Shown: one piece after another, positions 33,366 through 37,852 of the stretch
How the letters are laid out: every line of letters starts with the position of its first letter
How positions within the stretch are numbered: the first letter of the stretch is position 1
From: M3007 sp964646615
Lineage (GTDB): Bacteria > Bacteroidota > Bacteroidia > Chitinophagales > Saprospiraceae
DNA length: 37,852 nt
Assembly: GCA_964646615.1 (NCBI GenBank)
Contig: CAZYEV010000051.1
Location: forward strand, 1-37,852
Direction: 5' to 3'
Notes under the pieces: generated by a model
Seen by the model: the letters and a program-made list of their open reading frames with translations, nothing else
What the model was told of the DNA's origin: nothing
Databases searched by the model: none
Translations under genes and position numbers: made by a program

Positions 33366-36300
33366 ATGAAGAATTTCTACGCTTCTCCTTTGATGCGCGT
33401 GGCTGGTCTGGCACTGGGTGTGCTGGTGTGGTTAGCCAATTCGGGCAATCCGCCCACGGGCGTTACCGGTGCTCCGTTTGACAGCGGCACCTGCAACAAC
33501 TGCCACGGTGGCGGTGGCTTTTCGGGTACGGTCAGCATCAGCGGTCTGCCCTCGACCATTGAGCCCAACACTACGTACCCGATGGAAATCACCCTGACCG
33601 CCACGAGCGGCAACCCCGTCCGCGGTGGTTACCAGCTGGTAGCAGTGGATGGTAACAACAGCAATGCCGGCGACCTCATCGCGGTTAACAGCGAAAGCGG
33701 CACAGAGTTCTTTAACAGTCGCGAGTATATTGAGCATCGCGGCTCGAAGGTGTTCTCCGGCGGCTCGGTGAGCTGGGTTTTCAACTGGAAATCGCCCGTA
33801 TCGGCCGGGGGCAACACCATCAAGTTTTACTTCATCGGCAACTTCTGCAACGGCAACGGCAACACCAGCGGCGACGTCGCCTTTAATTTTTCCGAAACGT
33901 ATGCCTTTGCCGGCGCGCCGCCCTTGACGGTGAGCATTACGAACGTGAACCATGTCTCCTGCTTTGGCGGCAACAACGGCAGCGCTACCGCAGAGCCTTC
34001 CGGAGGCACACCGCCATATACCTATCAGTGGAGCAACGGCCAGAACGGCCAGACGGCAGTAAACCTGTCGGCAGGTACTTACACCGTTACGGTAACAGGC
34101 TCTTCGGGCAGTGGCACAGCAACGGCTTCGGTAACCATTACGCAGCCGCCGTTGCTGACGCTTTCGGCTACTTCGAGTAATCCCATCACCTGCATCAATC
34201 TTTCTTCTACCCTGACGGCCACGGCGGGTGGCGGCACGCCGCCGTACAGCTTTCTGTGGTCGGACGGTCAGACGGGGAACCCCATTCAAGTGTTTGCTCC
34301 GGGCACTTACGGCGTCGTTGTTACGGACGCCAACGGCTGCACGCGCTCGGCACAGGTAACCGTAACGGCCAACGTTACGCCGCCCAACGCCAATGCCGGG
34401 CCACCGGCGGTTCTTACGTGCACGCAACCGCTGGCTGTGCTCAACGGCGCAGGGTCTTCTACAGGGCCGAATTTCTCGTACCAGTGGACAGCCTCCAACG
34501 GCGGCAACATCGTGTCGGGCGCCAACACGCTTAATCCCGTGGTTAACGCCGCAGGCACATACACGCTGGTGGTTACCAACAACGTCAATGGTTGCACCTC
34601 ATCGGCCTCCACAACGGCCACGAGCAACCAGCAGCCACCAACGGCCACAGCCTCTGGCGGTGTCATTACGTGTGCCAACAATTCGGCGACGGTGCAGGTG
34701 AGCACCAATGCCAATCCGGCCACCTTCTCCTGGGCCGGGCCGGGGGGCTTCACCAGCAACCAGCAGAGCTTCCAGACCAGCACGCCGGGCACATATTCGG
34801 TTACCGTTACCAACACAGCCAACGGTTGCACGAACACCTCGAGTACGCCGGTAACGACCAACACGACACCACCAACCGTAGCGGTGCAAACCAACACGCT
34901 TACCTGTGCAGATACGGTGGTAACGCTGCTGACGACCACCAATGCTAACCCTGCGACGTTCTCCTGGGCTGGGCCGTCGGGCTTTTCTTCTACGCAACAA
35001 AACCCGGGTGTGTCAGCGCCAGGCACCTATACCGTTACCGTAACAAATGGTGCTAATGGCTGCGTGAACACTGCTGTGGCTACGGTGGCTCAAGACACCG
35101 TCAAGCCCACCGCCTCGGCTACCGCTGAAGCCCTTACCTGCGCCGACACGCTGGCCCAACTGACGCTGACCACCAATGCTGACTCGGCTACCTTCGCCTG
35201 GAGCGGGCCGCAGGGCTTCAGTTCGACCCAGAAAAACCCACAAACAACAGTGCCGGGCGCTTATTCGGTCGTGGTAACCAACCTGCTCAACGGCTGCACC
35301 AACACCGCCACGGCAACCGTCGCCTTAGACACCGTAGCACCCACCGTCAGCATAGCGCCGCCGCTCAACCTCAACTGCCAGAACGACACCCTGCAGCTGG
35401 ACGCCTCCGCCTCCTCGCAGGGCCAGGGCTTCGCCTACCTGTGGACGACACCCGACGGGCACATCGTGGCGGGCGACACCACGCTGACGCCCCTGGTGGA
35501 CTCGGCGGGTTCGTACATCCTGCTCATTACCAACACGGTGAACGGTTGTGCAGCCACCGATACCGTTGTGGTCGTGCAGTCGCCGCCCGTCGAGGTTGCC
35601 ATTGCGAACGTTACGCCGGTATCCTGCCTTGGCCAGCAAAACGGCAGCGCCACAGCAGCAGGCAGCGGCGGCGTAGGGCCGTTTGAATACGCCTGGTCGA
35701 ACGGCGACACCACTGCGACGGCGCAGAACCTGTATGCCGGTACGTACTTCGTCAGCGTTACCGACAGCGAGGGCTGCTCAGCCACGACGTCCGTCGAAAT
35801 CACCCAACCGGCGGTTTTACAGGCCAATGCCTCTGCCACGGGCGAAACGGCTTTCGGCGCCAACGACGGCACAGCCACCGCCAACCCCACCGGTGGCACG
35901 GCACCCTACGCCTACAGCTGGAACACCGGCGATACCACCGCAACGATTACCGGCCTGGCGCCGGGCGCTTACACCGTTACGGTAGAAGACGCTAACGGCT
36001 GCACAGCAGTGCAAACCGTTACGGTGAACAGCTTCAACTGCGCTCTGACGGCCACCATCAGCGCTACAAACGTCAGCTGCTTCGGCGCCAACAACGGCAC
36101 GGCAACGGTAAACGTCAGCAACGGAACACCGCCTTATGTGTACCAATGGAATACAGGGGACACGACGGCCACCATCACAGGCCTGGCGCCGGGCAATTAC
36201 ACAGTGTCTGTAACGGACGATGCCGGCTGTCCGCTGCAGTTGTCCGTGGCCGTAACCGGGCCAACGGCCCTTCTGCCCAATGCCAGCGCCACGCCTGAAA

Positions 36301-37670
36301 CGGGCGTGGGCCGCAACGACGGCACAGCCACAGCAGCACCGGTGGGCGGCACGCCGCCTTACACCTATCAGTGGAGCAATGGCCAGACGACTCCCACCAT
36401 CACCGGCCTGACACCCGGGACGTACACGGTAACCGTGCAAGACGCCAATGGCTGCACGGCAGTGCAAACGGTCGTAGTCAATGCGTTCAACTGCAACCTG
36501 ACGCTGACCACTTCCGCCACGCCGGCCCGCTGCCCGGGCGAGGCTTCGGGCACAGCCTCCGCTGCAGTGGCCAACGGCACGACACCGATTACCTACGCCT
36601 GGTCGAACGGCGGCAGCACACCCACCATCGCCAACCTGCCTGCAGGCGTTTACACCGTTACGACCACCGACGCGGCCGGTTGTCAGGCGGTAGGCACGGC
36701 TGTGGTATCGCAACCCGACCCGGCACAAATTCAGGTGGACGTTACGCCGCCCTCATGCCCTGAAAAGGAGGACGGGCGCATCACCATTTCCATTACCTCA
36801 GGCGGTACGCCGCCCTACATGTTCTCCTGGCCGGGTGGCGACCCCAACCGCGTGGGCGTAGGCACATTCACGCTCACCATTACCGACGCCAACGGCTGCC
36901 TGTACCTGCGTACCGTAACGGTAACGGCCAACGACACTACACCACCCACGCTGACCTGCCCGCCGTCGCAAACGGGCTGCGCCGACAGGCCCGTGCAATA
37001 TCCGACACCAACGTTTGCAGATAACTGTTCGCTGGGCAACGCACAGCCCGTGCTCGTGCAGGGGCTGCCCAGCGGCAGCAATTTCTCCGTGGGCCAGACG
37101 CTCCAGGTCTTCCGCCTCAGCGATGCTTCGGGCAACACGGCCACCTGCTCGTTCACGGTAACCGTCGGGCCGCCCCTTGCCATCACCCTGGACACGGTGG
37201 TCAACGACATCGGCGGTGCCGGGCGAGGCCGCATCCGGGTGTCCGTTTCGGGCGGCGTGGGCACGCCACGCTTCGAGTGGACGAAAGACGGACAGCCGTT
37301 TGCCACTACTCAAAACTTAGACAGCCTCAACGCCGGCCGCTACGTGCTGACGGTTACGGACGAAAACGGCTGCACCCGCACGCTGGGGCCGGTGGTGGTG
37401 GACAACACCATCTCCACGCGCGACCTGAACACCGACATGCGCCTACGCGTCGTGCCCAACCCGGCGTCGGAAAGCATTCGCATTGAACTAAGTGGCATCG
37501 AACCCGCCACCCTGCGCCTGTTGGACGCGCGCGGCCGCTGGGTGATGACGCTGACACCGTCAGACCTCCACCAGAACATTTCCATTGCCCACCTGCCGCC
37601 AGGGCTGTACTACCTGCAGGCCATTGACGCACAAGGGCAAACCCGAACGACGCCCTGGGTGAAGCAGTAA
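33366..37670 (+). CDS. Large choice-of-anchor V/SprB-repeat secreted protein with HYR and T9SS domains
   Basis: A 1434-residue surface protein. Residues 1-190 repeat the preceding gene product: signal-like segment, CNNCH at 43-47, EYIEHR with His124, and GNFCNGNGNTSGDVAF. From about residue 186 to 1190 come roughly thirteen repeats of two kinds. Units 1-2 and 8-13 are SprB-type (CFG..NG, GGTPPY, TYTVTV, NGC); units 3-7 are PKD-like (LTCADT, ATFSWAGPxGFSSTQ, NGCTNT). A HYR-like segment (LTCPPSQTGCADRPVQYPTP then TFADNCSLG) is near 1195-1275. The last 75 residues (RVVPNPASESIRIELSG to TRTTPWVKQ) are a type A T9SS domain. A large extracellular adhesin or fibre is likely. A terminator follows at 37698. 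Confidence 0.85.
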   Translation: MKNFYASPLMRVAGLALGVLVWLANSGNPPTGVTGAPFDSGTCNNCHGGGGFSGTVSISGLPSTIEPNTTYPMEITLTATSGNPVRGGYQLVAVDGNNSNAGDLIAVNSESGTEFFNSREYIEHRGSKVFSGGSVSWVFNWKSPVSAGGNTIKFYFIGNFCNGNGNTSGDVAFNFSETYAFAGAPPLTVSITNVNHVSCFGGNNGSATAEPSGGTPPYTYQWSNGQNGQTAVNLSAGTYTVTVTGSSGSGTATASVTITQPPLLTLSATSSNPITCINLSSTLTATAGGGTPPYSFLWSDGQTGNPIQVFAPGTYGVVVTDANGCTRSAQVTVTANVTPPNANAGPPAVLTCTQPLAVLNGAGSSTGPNFSYQWTASNGGNIVSGANTLNPVVNAAGTYTLVVTNNVNGCTSSASTTATSNQQPPTATASGGVITCANNSATVQVSTNANPATFSWAGPGGFTSNQQSFQTSTPGTYSVTVTNTANGCTNTSSTPVTTNTTPPTVAVQTNTLTCADTVVTLLTTTNANPATFSWAGPSGFSSTQQNPGVSAPGTYTVTVTNGANGCVNTAVATVAQDTVKPTASATAEALTCADTLAQLTLTTNADSATFAWSGPQGFSSTQKNPQTTVPGAYSVVVTNLLNGCTNTATATVALDTVAPTVSIAPPLNLNCQNDTLQLDASASSQGQGFAYLWTTPDGHIVAGDTTLTPLVDSAGSYILLITNTVNGCAATDTVVVVQSPPVEVAIANVTPVSCLGQQNGSATAAGSGGVGPFEYAWSNGDTTATAQNLYAGTYFVSVTDSEGCSATTSVEITQPAVLQANASATGETAFGANDGTATANPTGGTAPYAYSWNTGDTTATITGLAPGAYTVTVEDANGCTAVQTVTVNSFNCALTATISATNVSCFGANNGTATVNVSNGTPPYVYQWNTGDTTATITGLAPGNYTVSVTDDAGCPLQLSVAVTGPTALLPNASATPETGVGRNDGTATAAPVGGTPPYTYQWSNGQTTPTITGLTPGTYTVTVQDANGCTAVQTVVVNAFNCNLTLTTSATPARCPGEASGTASAAVANGTTPITYAWSNGGSTPTIANLPAGVYTVTTTDAAGCQAVGTAVVSQPDPAQIQVDVTPPSCPEKEDGRITISITSGGTPPYMFSWPGGDPNRVGVGTFTLTITDANGCLYLRTVTVTANDTTPPTLTCPPSQTGCADRPVQYPTPTFADNCSLGNAQPVLVQGLPSGSNFSVGQTLQVFRLSDASGNTATCSFTVTVGPPLAITLDTVVNDIGGAGRGRIRVSVSGGVGTPRFEWTKDGQPFATTQNLDSLNAGRYVLTVTDENGCTRTLGPVVVDNTISTRDLNTDMRLRVVPNPASESIRIELSGIEPATLRLLDARGRWVMTLTPSDLHQNISIAHLPPGLYYLQAIDAQGQTRTTPWVKQ
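33921..36930 (+). repeat. SprB/PKD-type repeat region
   Basis: About thirteen units of roughly 70-80 residues lie between the CxxCH domain and the HYR-like segment. Units with LTCADT and FSWAGPxGFSSTQ form a block of near copies at about 34640-35330. SprB-type units with GxNDGTATA and TITGLxPGxYTVTVxDANGC alternate at about 35810-36480. Confidence 0.75.
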
Positions 37671-37697
37671 CCGCGCCGTTTGGCTCGTTTTCTTTCT

Positions 37698-37745
37698 GGC
37701 AGGGTTGGAGAAAAGCCTCCGGGCACTCCAACCCTGCCGGCTTTT
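37698..37745 (+). terminator. Strong terminator with alternative/pseudoknot pairing
   Basis: A 13-bp perfect stem (GGCAGGGTTGGAG 37698-37710 with CTCCAACCCTGCC 37726-37738) has a 15-base loop. AAAAGCC in the loop (37711-37717) is complementary to GGCTTTT immediately after the stem (37739-37745), so an H-type pseudoknot could form. The T-rich end suits a terminator for the 1434-residue protein gene. Confidence 0.75.
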
Positions 37746-37780
37746 CTAACGTCATGCTGGAAAAGAAACCGTACGTCGTT

Positions 37781-37852
37781 ATGAAGCCATTCCTTTTGGG
37801 GTGCGCCACGGCAGTGCTGTGCGCCCACGCGCTTGTATTGCCTGCCCAGACG
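37781..37852 (+). CDS. Start of a secreted-protein gene (truncated by window end)
   Basis: Twenty-four codons from an ATG at 37781 encode a typical signal peptide: MKPFLL, a hydrophobic core with ATAVLCAHALVL, and a cleavage region PAQT. An in-frame ATG nine codons earlier (37754) is possible but adds a charged stretch before the signal. It begins 36 bases after a strong terminator, so it is a new transcription unit or relies on an unseen promoter. The product cannot be identified. Confidence 0.6.
   Translation, partial: MKPFLLGCATAVLCAHALVLPAQT

Overview
The window looks like a piece of a GC-rich (roughly 60%) Bacteroidota genome, probably from the Saprospiria/Chitinophagia side of the phylum. 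Five genes encode proteins that end in type IX secretion system (T9SS) sorting domains, SprB-type repeats are abundant, promoter-like boxes match the Bacteroidota TAnnTTTG pattern, and families typical of the phylum are present (Bat proteins, OmpP1/FadL, DUF2490, DUF3109, choice-of-anchor V, eukaryote/archaeal-like ProRS). I saw no rRNA, tRNA, CRISPR array, phage genes or intact insertion sequence. The first 121 bases are not biological: they contain Illumina P5/Nextera adapter sequence, so this is a contig end.

Layout. 122-1488 (minus): the end of a Bat operon (VWA protein BatB overlapping a truncated TPR protein). 1916-8707 (plus): a T9SS-exported Asp-box beta-propeller protein, a small Rpn/PD-(D/E)XK-transposase-like remnant behind a good promoter, and a 1200-residue TolB-like/outer-membrane-barrel fusion. 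8806-14259 (minus): a giant 1817-residue adhesin-like protein (choice-of-anchor L, Calx-beta-like, P-domain, about 12 SprB repeats, type B T9SS domain). 14539-18417 (plus): two small rhodaneses, a terminator, cytochrome bd oxidase (cydA, cydB) and a DUF2490 outer-membrane protein; a perfect CRP/FNR-type palindrome lies at the class II position before the first rhodanese. 18550-21216 (plus): a TonB-dependent receptor. 21230-25169 (minus): M43-like metalloprotease, flippase-like membrane protein and dienelactone-hydrolase-like lipoprotein, probably one operon. 25395-28233 (minus): an OmpP1/FadL channel and an unusual Trp/Tyr-rich protein with a disordered Arg/Pro/Ser tail. 28474-32116: proS (plus) meeting a gamma-carbonic-anhydrase-like gene (minus), then fabG and a DUF3109 gene (plus). 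32361-37670 (plus): two paralogous secreted proteins sharing an N-terminal domain with a CxxCH motif, the second extended by a long repeat region. A new secreted-protein gene starts at 37781 and runs off the end.

Much of the window serves the cell surface: T9SS cargo, outer-membrane barrels and a lipoprotein. The rhodanese-cydAB block suggests low-oxygen or sulfide-tolerant respiration under a CRP/FNR-family regulator. The most unusual signals are compositional and regulatory. GTSAC pentamers are almost absent, and two of the three genuine copies form the CRP/FNR-type operator. In-frame TTA leucine codons almost always precede a G. The same 12-mer sits at the putative promoters of the giant adhesin and of cydA. 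A near-perfect dyad lies in the proS leader. Counts and coordinates come from reading by eye.
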